Shown here piece by piece: positions 21,575 through 32,600 of a stretch of 64,000 bases of DNA; the first letter of the stretch is position 1, and every line of letters starts with the position of its first letter. A program made the position numbers and the translations under genes. The stretch is taken from NCBI GenBank assembly GCA_018136815.1, contig CM030935.1, positions 4,695,791 through 4,759,790 of the forward strand, written 5' to 3'. The notes under the pieces are model-generated. The model did not search any database. It was not told the DNA's origin and was given only the letters and a program-made list of their open reading frames with translations. This DNA is from Isochrysis galbana (taxonomy: Eukaryota; Haptophyta; Isochrysidales; Isochrysidaceae).

Positions 21575-22549
21575 ATGCGCTACGGCGGTTCGCCTGGGCC
21601 GGAGGGAAACGAGATGGAAAATTATTCTACTGCGTGTGTGGTAAGCAGCATGTCGGGTCATAAAAGGGTCGCCGAGTCCCTTGTGAGCGGGGGGAAGATG
21701 CAAAGGTTGGAAAACGTGTTCAATATTCTCAAAAATGACGAATATTTAAAATCCATAGATGCTTGGGATTCGACGAATGTGCAAAGCATCGAGGATCTGA
21801 AGAAAAAAGTGGTCGAGACTGCCGCAGGCAGCGTGATGACCGCCGCATGGGGTATACTCTCGCGAGATTACATGTACAACCCCAGTGATAAGATGAAAAA
21901 AAGGGCGAGCTTCTGGTTGAACAATGTCGATGTAAAACTAAAACTGAACGAGAAAGATTACGAGAACGCCGCCAGGGCCACCATTGAGCTTATGTTTCCA
22001 ACCCTCGAGCGTGAAGTCCCGACCGTCGAGGCCATGAAGGCGGCAATGTCGTGGTTGGTGTCGCGCCCTCTCTTCCGATATATAGACTCTAGTAATATGG
22101 GAGAAGACGAGGAAACGCCCACTCACGTGAGTGGAGACAAGTGGTTGAACCAATACGACAGTCTCAAAGGCGAGTTAGATAACGACAGTGAGTTCACATT
22201 CCTCAAAGAACATGCGCATTTTTGGGATTCGGATGCGCTGCCCGAGAGCATCGATGCTCTGAAGAAAGAAGTGCTCAAGGCTGCCGCAGACAACGTGATC
22301 AACTTCGCAGGGGGTATACTCTCACGAGTTTATATTCACAACCCCGACGAAATGGGGAAGAAAAGGGCGGAGTTCTGGTTGCAACATGTCCCGAGTGTGG
22401 CACTGAACAAGAAAGATTACGAGGACGCCGTCAGGGCCACCCTTCGGCTAATGTTTCCAACCATCGAGAAGAAAGTCCCATCCACCCAGGCCATCAAAAG
22501 CGCAATGTCATGGTGGACGTCGCGCGGCTTCTTCAGACCCGTCTCATGA
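21575..22549 (+). CDS. hypothetical protein with two tandem homologous domains
   Basis: Up to 324 residues. The first ATG is at 21575, but ATG at 21613 (MENYST) or 21650 (MSGHKRV) is equally plausible. Two internal copies of a roughly 125-residue domain can be aligned by eye: ILSRDYMYNPSDKMKKRASFW with ILSRVYIHNPDEMGKKRAEFW, and MFPTLEREVPTVEAMKAAMS with MFPTIEKKVPSTQAIKSAMS. The domain looks all-helical and charged, with no signal peptide or membrane segment. Codons are AT-richer than the neighbourhood, like the divergent gene next to it. Function unknown; the two genes probably arrived together. Confidence 0.7.
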   Translation: MRYGGSPGPEGNEMENYSTACVVSSMSGHKRVAESLVSGGKMQRLENVFNILKNDEYLKSIDAWDSTNVQSIEDLKKKVVETAAGSVMTAAWGILSRDYMYNPSDKMKKRASFWLNNVDVKLKLNEKDYENAARATIELMFPTLEREVPTVEAMKAAMSWLVSRPLFRYIDSSNMGEDEETPTHVSGDKWLNQYDSLKGELDNDSEFTFLKEHAHFWDSDALPESIDALKKEVLKAAADNVINFAGGILSRVYIHNPDEMGKKRAEFWLQHVPSVALNKKDYEDAVRATLRLMFPTIEKKVPSTQAIKSAMSWWTSRGFFRPVS

Positions 22550-22849
22550 GGGAAGCGGCTAAGAGGCGGCGCGGTCCGGCAGGGTGGTAGCACCGCTGTC
22601 ACCCTAGCCACCCCGACCAAGGGCCTTCACCCGACCCAGGCGGGACGCCGCCGGCGGCAGGGCGAGGTGGAGTTGGCTAGCGAGGTTGCTGCCGTCTCGG
22701 CCAAGCGGGAGGCCTCCTCAGGTTGCCGCGTTGGGGTTGTGGGAGGCAACCCCCTCTTAGGGATGCTCCTCTTCCGCTTGGTCAGCAAGGGCGGCTGCGC
22801 GCCCTTTCCAACCGGGTACCAAATGAAGGCAAACGACCTAAGCGACAAA
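22550..22849. other. unassigned
   Basis: 300 bp of GC-rich sequence following the two-domain gene. No gene or repeat was recognised, apart from a short stretch (GGAGTTGGCTAGCGAGGTTGCTGCCG at 22670) that resembles part of the pol region near 5490, which I regard as too short to interpret. Confidence 0.3.
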
Positions 22850-23605
22850 AAAGGGACACACAAACTAAACCCAACGGGGCGAAAACTAACCACACCGGGA
22901 CGGACTAGGGCCAGGCGGAAATATTCCGAAAAACTTGCCCAAATATTCCGCGAAGATATCCCATTTATATCCTGGGAGGCCACCCAAATATCCCAAAAAT
23001 ATGCCGACCTGGTGAGTTTTTTTTTGGCTCGAGCACTCGAGCACGCGTGAGATAGGCCGAAGCTGCGCACATGTGCCAAGCAAGCTGCTAGTGGAGCACT
23101 AGGGAGGGCAGGGCTGGGCAAGGCGGAGCCATATTACCTCTAGCAGGCATCGCTCGCGCGCGGGGGGGGGGGGGGGGCACGGGGCACGCGCTCTCTGAAG
23201 TAAGGGTTTCTTGTTATACAGGGAGTTTTGTTTTTACACTCCCTCCATGAGCAGCCCAAATATCCTACTTATATCCTGAAATATCCTGAAATATCCCGAA
23301 ATATCCCGCGAGCAGATATCCGCCCAAATATCCCGGGAAATATTCGGAATATTTCCGCCTGGCCCTAGGACGGACGGCCAGGCGTCGGCACCGGGGCAAC
23401 TTAGCAACGCGCAGACATACAACGAGGGCAGATCTCGCTGGGGAGCTATGACCGATAGACGAGAGAATACAAAAGACGGTCATGGAACATTTGATGACAT
23501 CGAGAGAAAGTAAGAGAAGAGGCGGAATACCAATCGACGAGACCTTAAGGCTTAAAATAACCCACAGGATATAAGTAAAAGCCTGCCATCGTATGGAATA
23601 CGACA
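22850..23605. mobile_element. LTR fragment of the TGTCGTATTCCATAC family, split by an insertion
   Basis: The parts 22850-22904 (ACACAAACTAAACCC..AACCACACC) and 23369-23605 (GACGGACGGCCAGGCG..GTATGGAATACGACA) are continuous in the other family copies at 41000-41282, 63270-63590 and, reversed, 41803-42080. Here they are separated by 464 bp. Read on the minus strand the family begins TGTCGTATTCCATAC, a plausible LTR start with the TG dinucleotide. Confidence 0.7.
22905..23368. mobile_element. MITE-like insertion with 26-bp terminal inverted repeats
   Basis: The ends 22905-22930 (CTAGGGCCAGGCGGAA..) and 23343-23368 (..TTCCGCCTGGCCCTAG) are perfect inverted repeats. They are flanked by GACGGA on both sides (22899-22904 and 23369-23374), a probable 6-bp target-site duplication; the uninterrupted family copies have a single GGACGGACGG there. 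The interior has many AAATATCC and AAATATTCC motifs, a G run and a short hairpin (GGGAG..CTCCC near 23220-23245). There is no coding capacity, so it is non-autonomous. Confidence 0.82.
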
Positions 23606-24974
23606 GAGACAGAGATATATACACCACGGCTTATCTGCCGGACGGAGAACGTTGGATACACCACCTTCTCCGCGCTCTCTCTCCCCTCTCCTGCAGGCAC
23701 GCGCGATGGCGCGCTTGCGACAGGCCTGCAGCTGCCCCTGGCGACCCCTGGCCCCGGGAGGCTCCTGGAGGCCAACTCAGGGGGCAGAGGAGGCAGGGGC
23801 TGGGCCCTGGCCTCCCCTGCCTCTCCCTCGCTCAGGGCCCCCCACTCTGCACCTGTTTGTCTGTCGAACAGGGGGGGAAGGGGGGTTGGAGCGATGAGCT
23901 GGCCACGACAGGCCAGGACGCGCGAGGCAAGCGAGCCTGCCACTGAGAGAGTGGGTCAGTATATATAAAAATAAAATAAAATAATTAATGTTATATCCTA
24001 GCCAACCCCACTAGCTAATTGGACACAACTTTTCCGTCCCGGAATCCCGCCATGCCTGACGAGCCAGGTGTCCGAGTGCTACCGGGGGGAGGGGGCACTG
24101 CCCCCTCCCCTCGATATTTGTCCTCCCCCCAGTGCACGCACCGACCCCGCGCACCCCAGCACGTCCTCTCCTCGAGTCCACGCTGGGGGAAAACCCCTTT
24201 CGGGTAAAAACAACGCAGGGGGGGGGGGGCACTCGTGAAAGGGAGCCCAGAAACGCTAATCTCTCCTCGCCGAAGCGAGTGGCCGCGGCGAGCCGCGGCC
24301 CTTCCCTCCTGGCTCTGGCGCCCCCGTCTTCTCTTACCCAAACGGGGCGAGAAGACACGTTTCTGCCGGAGGGGAGAGCTGCCGCTCCCCCCTCCCCTCC
24401 CTCTTCCCTTTTCCTCCTCTCTTCCCTGCGGCGGGGGCCCATGGCGCGCGCCTGCGGCCCCTCTTCAGGTCCCCAGGAGGCCGGCAGGGGCCTGGGAGCG
24501 CAGCTCAGGGGGCAGGTGAGGCTGGGGCATGGCCCTGGCCCCTCCTGCCTCTCCCTCGCCGGCTCTCGAGCCCCTGCCAGTCGACTGGAGCTGGCTGGGG
24601 GGTCCTGATCAGGGGGGCCCAGGGGGAGGAGGGGCTGGTCAGAGGGATGGGCAGGCCACGACGGGCCAGGGCGGGCGAGTCAGGCGGGTCTGTGGGGAGA
24701 GGAATGGGTCAGCAGGGCTGTGTGCTCCTGGCAGGCCATCAGGCGTGCCAGGAGAGTGGGTGGTTCCTCCCCCATGGCAGGGGAGGAGTGGAGAGAGAGG
24801 GGGGCTCGTGCCCCCCCATGGGCGAACTAAGTATAAACTTAGTTGAGAGAGTGGGTCAGTAGGGCAGTGGGCTCGTGGGCTCCTTGCAAGCCATCAGGCA
24901 TGCCAGGAGCATGGGTGGTTCCTCCCCCATGGCCCATGGCAGGGGAGGAGTGGAGAGAGGGGGGGGCTCGTTCG

Positions 24975-24978
<4 letters not shown>

Positions 24979-25009
<31 letters not shown>
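24979..25009. repeat. (AG)n microsatellite
   Basis: About 15 uninterrupted AG units inside the threefold repeat block. Confidence 0.9.
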
Positions 25010-25013
<4 letters not shown>

Positions 25014-25770
25014 AAAAAAAAACCTTTTAATAGTCTTACCGCACTCGCGGCGAATGGAACCACTACCCACTACAAGTAGCACGTAGCATACTCTCTACAC
25101 CCCCATTCCCCGGCCCTTCTCCCCCCGCCATCAGGCGGCTCCCCCCGTACACTACTAGGGGGATAGGGGAAAAGGGCTTAGATATGGTCCGGTGGCCCGC
25201 GCCCCCCCCCGGTGATCTTTCCCCCCCTTCCTCCTGTGTCTCCGAGTGGGCGGCCGACTCTGTCTCGTCTTATCCTGTAAACAGGCGCGAGACTTACCGA
25301 TTTTCCGGTGGGCGGAGCTCTCGCTCGCGCCCACCCCCTTCTCCGCGCTCTCTCTCCCCTCTCCTGCGGCACGCGCGATGGCGCGCCTGCGGCAGGCCTC
25401 CAGCTGCCCTCTGGCGGCCCCTGGAGACTCCTGGAGGCCAGCTCAGGGGGCAGAGGAGGCTGGGGCTGGGCCCTGGCCTCCCCTGCCTCTCCCTCGCTGG
25501 CGCTCCCGAGCCTCTGGGGCCCCCACGCTGCACCTGTCTGCCTGTCGACCAGGGGGGGAGGGGGGTTGGAGCATTGGGCTGGTCACGAGGGGCCAGGATG
25601 GGCGAATGGGGCGAGCCTGTGGGGAAGGGAGTGGGTCAGTAGGACAGTGGCCTCCTGGCAAGCCATCAGGCATGCCAGGAGGATGGGTGGTTCCTCCCCC
25701 ATGGCAGGGGAGGAGTGGAGAGAGGGGGGGGCTCGTGCCCCCCCATGGGTCAACCAAGTATAAACTTAGT

Positions 25771-25782
25771 TCTGAGAGAGAG

Positions 25783-25842
<60 letters not shown>
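25771..25842. repeat. (AG)n microsatellite
   Basis: About 70 bp of GA/AG dinucleotides with one GTCA interruption near 25785, at the right end of the threefold repeat block. Confidence 0.9.
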
Positions 25843-25843
<1 letters not shown>

Positions 25844-26310
25844 ACAAGGCGAGGGCGAAGGGGAAGGGGGAGATTGAGATTGTCGTGATTTGGGGTGACG
25901 GCGGGAAGCTCGCCACAACATAGACGCCCGCCCACGAGCCCACGACGAGCATGAGCATGAATGAGGGGTGCACTGGTGCACTGTTGGTAGGAGTTGCTTC
26001 CATGGGGGTGGCAGCCCATGGGGAGTCCTTGAGTGGGCTGTTGGTCGGCGGCGCTGCCGGCCTGGGTCTGGCTTAGAGTCTGCTGGTCTGACTGGTTCGC
26101 AGGAACAGGGCCCTGCCTGTTCCCTGCTTCCTGCTTCCTGCTTCTGTGGCTGCATGGGAGGGGGAGGGGAGGGCAGCGGGCCATGTCGACATCGTGGTCG
26201 GCTGGTGCAGCGGCCTGCGAGCGCTTCGGCTCCGGCGGCTTGGGTCGGCCCCTGTTGGGCGTCGTGACGGCGGGAGGCTGGGAGGTGGGAGCGGTCGGCG
26301 CGCGCTCCAT
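25843..26310 (-). mobile_element. probable retroelement 5' coding fragment (MERAPTAP start)
   Basis: A minus-strand frame starts at 26310 with MERAPTAPTSQPPAV and is Pro/Ser/Gln-rich before running into the (AG)n repeat. Its start and the roughly 25 bp before it (TTGTTATAGTTTTAGCG) recur on the plus strand at 41735-41790, where the frame reads MERAPTAPLSQPLS. A conserved untranslated-to-ATG junction at two unlinked sites suggests a mobile-element gene start. Function not recognised. Confidence 0.45.
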
Positions 26311-26653
26311 CGCTAAAACTATAACAATACTTTTTGTTTTTGTTTAACGGTTATAATTTAACGTGTGCGATGAAGGATATACGAGGATGCGCGGCGCGGT
26401 GCGCCGCGTCGTCCTCCTCGAGCCACAGGGGGCCGCGCTGATGACTGACTGCCTGTGATACCATGTACCAATGTACCAATCGCGCACACCCCCATCGCGG
26501 GATGCTGGTACGGCTCCGTTGCCGTCGAGGGCCACGGGGTTATACTCATACAACAAGAAAACACTGAGGACTAGGCATGTACGAGGGTTGGTTAATTTCG
26601 TTGAGAACCCGAGACGGGTCGAGGACACGACGTTGCTCCCCTATTCCCCCCTC
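26311..26653. other. unassigned, includes the leader of the preceding fragment
   Basis: An AT-rich stretch (26311-26380) is followed by ordinary sequence. The last 55 bp (from about 26598, TTCGTTGAGAACCCGAG) also match the left end of the truncated lipase copy near 325-380. No gene was recognised. Confidence 0.35.
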
Positions 26654-29600
26654 CTCTCGGGGGTGAGCACCATCGTCGCCTCGCTGGGCTTCTCGCAGGT
26701 GGGAGACAACCACGCGCATCGCCCGTTTGCAGCACCGGACTGCCATGTTGGCGGCCTCGTGACACGGTCCTTGTCATCTGTACGCGCTGGGCGGGCCGGA
26801 GAGCGGGGAGGTGAGGAGGGGCATCAACCAACCAATCAACCAACTCCTACTACCGACCGCTGCTTGGAAGCGAGCGCATATGAGCTGCCCGAGGCACACA
26901 CAGCTTGATGCTGGCGGCCGACATCGTGTGTCAACTTGCATCGCTTTGAAGTGGGGCAATGTTCTGAGCTCGTACTGCCCATTCTTTCTTTGCTTCCTTT
27001 AAATTGTTGCTTTTGTTAATGCTTTTTCTCTGTTCTTTTGATATCATACTGTGGTATGTCGGGACGTTCAAACGTTCTGACACCTGCGCGTACTCCCTTC
27101 TCGTATTTCTTAGATATGCTGGGGTTTGTGTCACCATCGTCTTTAACTACGAGGTCGCAGCCAACGCGTCGCAAGTGCTCTTGCTTCCCGCCGAGGACTG
27201 CCTTGTGCGTTCTCATGGCAGTAAGTCCCCAAGTCGTGGACGCCGGGTACTGGAGACGCGACCCTAATTGCGTCACAGATTTGGGGACACCTCTCGAGTG
27301 CGGACAGGACTTTGGCGAGCAAACGATGTATGCCACCGAGAGCAATTGCCTTGAGTGCGTTCGCGCATGTGACCCTCCAAGCAGTTCCTGGCAATACGTG
27401 GGGTGGTGGTGCGTCTTTGGGTTTTGCGGCTTCTCTTGCTCTTGGGCCACTAACAGTGAGGTGTACTGCCAGAGGCGATCCTGCACCTGGATAGACTCGC
27501 CGCCGCCGCCGCCGTCGCCTTCCCCACCACCACCTTCAGTACCCGGCACGTGCAGCAACACATGCATCGGCTACCCTTCCTATGCGTCGGATGGCTGGTG
27601 CGACGACGGCGGACCCGGTGCTGCTTACTCCTTTTGCACTTTTGGCACCGACTGCGATGATTGTGGTGTGCGACCCTTCTTGTTTGAACCGCCTGTGCCC
27701 TCACCCCAGCCGCCATCCCCTTCCCCTCCACCGAGCTCGCGCCCTCCACCACCTTCAGTACCCGGCACATGCAGCAACACATGCATCGGCTACCCTTCCT
27801 ATGCGTCGGATGGCGAGTGCGACGACGGCGGACCCGGTGCTTGGTACTCCTATTGCACTTTTGGCACCGACTGCGCTGATTGTGGTGTGCGACCCTTCAT
27901 GTTTGAACCGCCTGTGCCCTTACCCCAGCCGCCATCCCCTTCCCCTCCATCGAGCCCGCGCCCTCCACCACCACCATCTCCGTCGCCGCCACCGCGCACA
28001 TGCGGCGCCCTTGCACATAATGACAACGTTTACAACCTCAAGTTCGATCATGCAACACCTGCGGGCGAATGCCGCTGGCAGGTACTGCGCGAGCTGTGTA
28101 TCGATGGTCAGGTGGCAGCGACTATTGAGCTGTCTTCGACACCCGAGCAAGATGATGAAATCTTTGGAGCCACTTCCTGTGCACCCGGCTGCCAAAGCGA
28201 CAGCACTGGGTCGTGGCTGAGGTACAATCAGAGTGAAGAGCGCATCTTCAGTTCGGTCGATGTCGTTGTGGCTTACCCTTGCATTGACGGCTGCACTGCA
28301 GCAGCCGATAACGTGACCGTCGTCATTCAACGCACCTGCTCGCCTGCTGAATCGACGGCAGCATGCAGCGTACAACTCATCGGGGCAACGTGGAATGTAA
28401 CACTGCATGAGGCAACGGCGATGGAGACGTACGGTGCCACCCTGATTACACCTAGTGGCTCGTCCCCTTCGCATGCATTGTCACTGACCGCAGTACGACT
28501 ACTGCATGAAACTGCCGGCGCGGCCATGGTGGACTCAATCGCTGTGTCGCCTGGCTGCTCTGCGATTGTTTTCTCCCAGGATGACTTCGGTGGCACACAA
28601 CAGACCATCCAAGCTGGGACTACACATTTCGGCGAGGACAGTCGTCCGCGTGCCGTAAGGCTAGTTCCACGTTCAAGCACCACTGCAAGCTGGGCTGACG
28701 CACTCGAGGCACAGCATGGTCTTGGTGCAACCAGTGCCTATGCTCACGAAAGCTGCAGCGTGCTTTGTTGTGACGACGTTGTCGATGAGTACCTAGACAA
28801 GCTCCACCGTGTCCGCGAGCAAGCCATGTTAGGACTAGATGCCGATGCTGCCGCCATGGCCGAGGCGCTCTGTGTCAATGGCAGCACCATCTACGCGCCC
28901 CTTTCGGATTGCCCTCCGTTCGCGGCAGTCTTGGAGGAAGCGTGCGTGATGCTTGCAGCCAGTGAGACGAGTGGCGACATCTTTGGCGCAATGCCTCTGT
29001 GGCGCCATGACAGCTTTGACAGGGATCTAGCTACTACCCTGGATAAGATGGATGCAGTGCAGGCGCGTCTTGCGTCGGTTGGAACCACGGGCGTCCAGCT
29101 TGATTATGTGCGGCTGGAGCTTCAGGCTAGCATCAAAGACGTGAATGATCAGCTGATGGTCTACATGCGTAAGCTCGAGCAAGCCCGCGAGGAGCTCCGC
29201 GCCGTTGGTGAGACAGTGAGCGCGATGGGCCAGATGGTCAGCGAGCAACGCAGCGTGCTCGCTGCTATGGCGCGACCGACCCATAACGGCACGCGCCTTG
29301 AGCTCGAGCGACTTCGCTGGGAGATAGAGACGACGCGCGCACAACAGACTCGTTTTTGGGGTGAAATAGTTGGGACCTTGAAGACGGGAGTGAAGCTTCT
29401 CGAAAAAGGTGGACATTTTCTCTATGATGAAGTTCTCGAACCCGCCGGTGATGTCTTTGTTGAAGTTGTTGAGAACGGCTTCGACTTCATCGCCGGCACA
29501 TACTGCAAGTTGTTCGAATGCACAGCGTCGTACGCGCAGACGGTGGCTTCGAATCTGCTGAACCAGGACATGCGTACGGTGTACGGCCCCTTGCGCAGCG

Positions 29601-32600
29601 CAGTGGGAGCAGAAGGGGTGTCAGAAGCTGCGGTTGCAGTCTCGAGCGCCACGCAACTGCCGACCGCCCCGGGGCACAAGCTACTTCTCGATGGTGGTGT
29701 GCACCGTATCCGCCGGGCAGCAGTCTTGGCGAAGGCAGTTTACCTTGAAAACCAGCCTCGGAACGTAAACGGCCTGCGAGATGAGCTGCACAAAAGGCTC
29801 TACCTGGATGACCCGGTTGCAGAAATAAACATGGCACACCTCCATCTCGCCAATAATGATGCAAGCGGTTGCCCCAGTGCGGTCGCGGCCCTCTCACCGG
29901 GCGATGAGAACGACCCCGGCCCTTCGCTCTACTTTGCGTTCCAAGGAACAGACCGTTCGAAACCATGCTCATTGTCAATCAACACGGTGTTCGTGGTCAG
30001 CGACACGGAGACCATCGACGACATCGAGCTCAACCCAGGCTACGCCAAGTACGTTCTCGGTACCTTCTCCGACGGACGTTGGGATAATATTCCTTACACA
30101 AGCCCTTGGCGCTTCATGCAAGACGTGCTTGCCATATACTCAGGCATCACCTTTCGTCACATAACGCTGTCTGGCCACTCGATGGGTGGAGCACTCGCCA
30201 TCGCTGCGGGCATCAGGCTGGGCGAGCACCTGCGGCAGAACCCGCACGTAGCTCAAAGGTATCATGTTGTCTCGTTGGCAGCACCGCGCACTATTGCCGC
30301 TGGAAGCGTCAGCAAGCTGGCAACATTCCCGCACACTCGCGTCACATATAGGTACGATCCTGTTCCTGAGATGCCCACCAATTTCTACCACGACACCGCA
30401 TCAATACACTTTGCCAGCCAGAGCGATGGCAAAGCCTTTCTGCGCGAGCCGGCTGCACGGCCCCCGTTCGATGATGCAGGAGAGTGTGACACGGGAAACA
30501 ATATGGCAGATTCTTTCGCAGATGTAGTTGGCAGAGATTGTGGTTTTGCTGCGACTTTCGGTTCTCAGCTTCTTTTGTCCCTTCGTGGACAGTGGTCATC
30601 CGCTTTCAATATAGCAGATCACTTAACGTACTGGGAGGGCCTCTGGGAGAGCTTCGTTACCCGGGAGGATGGCCGTTTCCGCACATTGTGGAGTGGCCTT
30701 GGCGGTCCGGCGCCACCATCTCCTCCGCCCTCGCCCCCGCCTCCCTCACCCCCACCGCCGCCACCTTCGCCGCCTCCGCCATCACCGCCCTCTCCACCAC
30801 CGTCCCCACCGCCACCATCGCAGCCGCCGTCCCTACCGCCACCGTCGCCGCCACCGCCGCCATCGCCACCACCCGACCCTGACATGCAGTCCTTAACGGA
30901 ACTCATGGGACAAGTCCTTGAGCTCGATGCGCTGCGCCGGTCGTCCCGCACGCTTCAACGTCTGATTGTCACACACCTCCGCAACGTCTCTATGGATCGT
31001 CGTATCCTCACGTCCGACCAGCTGCGTGATCTACGCTTGCTGCAACTGAACATGAGCCTGCTACAAGGAAAGCTGAGAAAATTTGCGCCACTGCTCGTGG
31101 AGGCAACCTCCTATGCTGTGGCCGCCGACGTGGATGCCATGCTCGCTACCTCGATGCGTCGGTTCGAAACCATGGGCGAGTGGTATGAAAAGGCGAAGGC
31201 CGTGCAAAACCTCGAAATGCAGCGCTGGCTGGCCGAGCGGCAGCGTGACCGGCTAGAGGCGCGCATTGATGCACTGGCGAGTGCGACCTCAGCGGGAGAT
31301 GTGGCTCGCCGTCTCCTCGAGCAGCAGCGAAGCAGCGCCGCATATGCAGCCATGTACTATCTAAGATCCAAGATGCGGGCGTTCGAATACTGGTCGCTCG
31401 AGTCGTGGGCGCCCCAGCCGAACGCGATAGCCGAATGCTCCGCTGGCGTCACTCGAGAGTGCCTAGAGGCCGTTAATGGCGAGTTTGAAGAGCAGATACG
31501 CAATTTCCGTGACCAAATGATCGCGGACAATGGCAACTTGAGGGATCCGACGGAGGATGAGGAGTCGCGAGTTGTCTTCATGCTATCGCGCGAGACGCAC
31601 CCGCTCGCATTTGCTCAGTTGATACAGAATCGATCAATGCTCATCGACATAGCACTGCCCGAGGACCTCTCCGCCTACCCTTACTTCGACACGCGCGTGA
31701 AGGACATGTACATCTGGATCCTTGGCGATACCTGGGAGTCGACGCCGGGATGGTCCGAGGATGGCACTGTCGACGTGTCGGTGAGGAAGATAGGGCCAAG
31801 CTATATCGTCAACAAGCAACGCGAACGGCGCACCTACTTTCTGGACAATGCGCCGGCAACCTTTGTGTACTCCGTGTCCTCCACGGGCCGCGAGGGACGG
31901 AACGGCTTCCGACGCCGAGTTGGCTCGCCCTTCTCCGTGGACGAGCTTGAGGCGTCGCTCAACGGCGGCGACTGTAGTGGCGAGAGGTGTCTCCGTCTGC
32001 TCGACGTGGTGCCCTTTGGCTCGTGGCGCATCGATGTGCGTCCAGGCCCAGCGCTAGACACCGTGCGCGCCGTTCGTTTCGAATTCAAGCTGCGATATCG
32101 CGACCAAGGTGGATATCCCAGTACGGACAAGCCTTTGATGTGGGTCCCCGCTATGGTGGCCCCTGACTTGAACAAGCCCGATGCAGGCTGTGCGATTGAT
32201 CTGCCCGATTGCGACCCCTTTCGGGCATTCGGCACGCCGCCGCCCTCGGGCATAGAGCCGCCTCTCCCTTCAGCAACTTCTTCTCCGCCGCCTGCACCCT
32301 CTACGCCGCCATCGCTGCTGCTCCCTCCCCCTCCTCCCTTGCCGCCGCCTCCGAGTCTACCTTCGCCAAGTTTCTCCCCTCCTCCGCCGACGCCTCCTCA
32401 TCCACGCCCGCGACAGCCACCAGCCTTCCCTCCCTACACTCCCTTACCAAGCGGGAAGACAGTTGCAGAGGTTGAGGCAAGCGTCGTATCGTTCGAAGTG
32501 ACAGTTGACGAGACCATTGAAGACTTTGGCGAGGAGCGCCTGTCCGCGATCGAGGCGGGTCTTTCCGTTGAGCTGGGCTGCTTTGAGCCCGAGTGCTACA

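Larger units (their letters stand above)
23640..25850 (+). repeat. imperfect threefold repeat block, non-coding
   Basis: A unit containing CTCCGCGCTCTCTCTCCCCTC, GCGCGATGGCGCGC and CTCAGGGGGCAGAGGAGG occurs at about 23655-23935, in diverged form at 24436-24660, and again at 25338-25620. A second unit (GCCATCAGGCATGCCAGGAG..GTGGGTGGTTCCTCCCCCATGG..AAGTATAAACTTAGTT) occurs at about 24729-24860, 24880-24985 and 25660-25775. All frames across it are Gly/Pro/Arg-rich and none is accepted as a gene. Confidence 0.7.
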
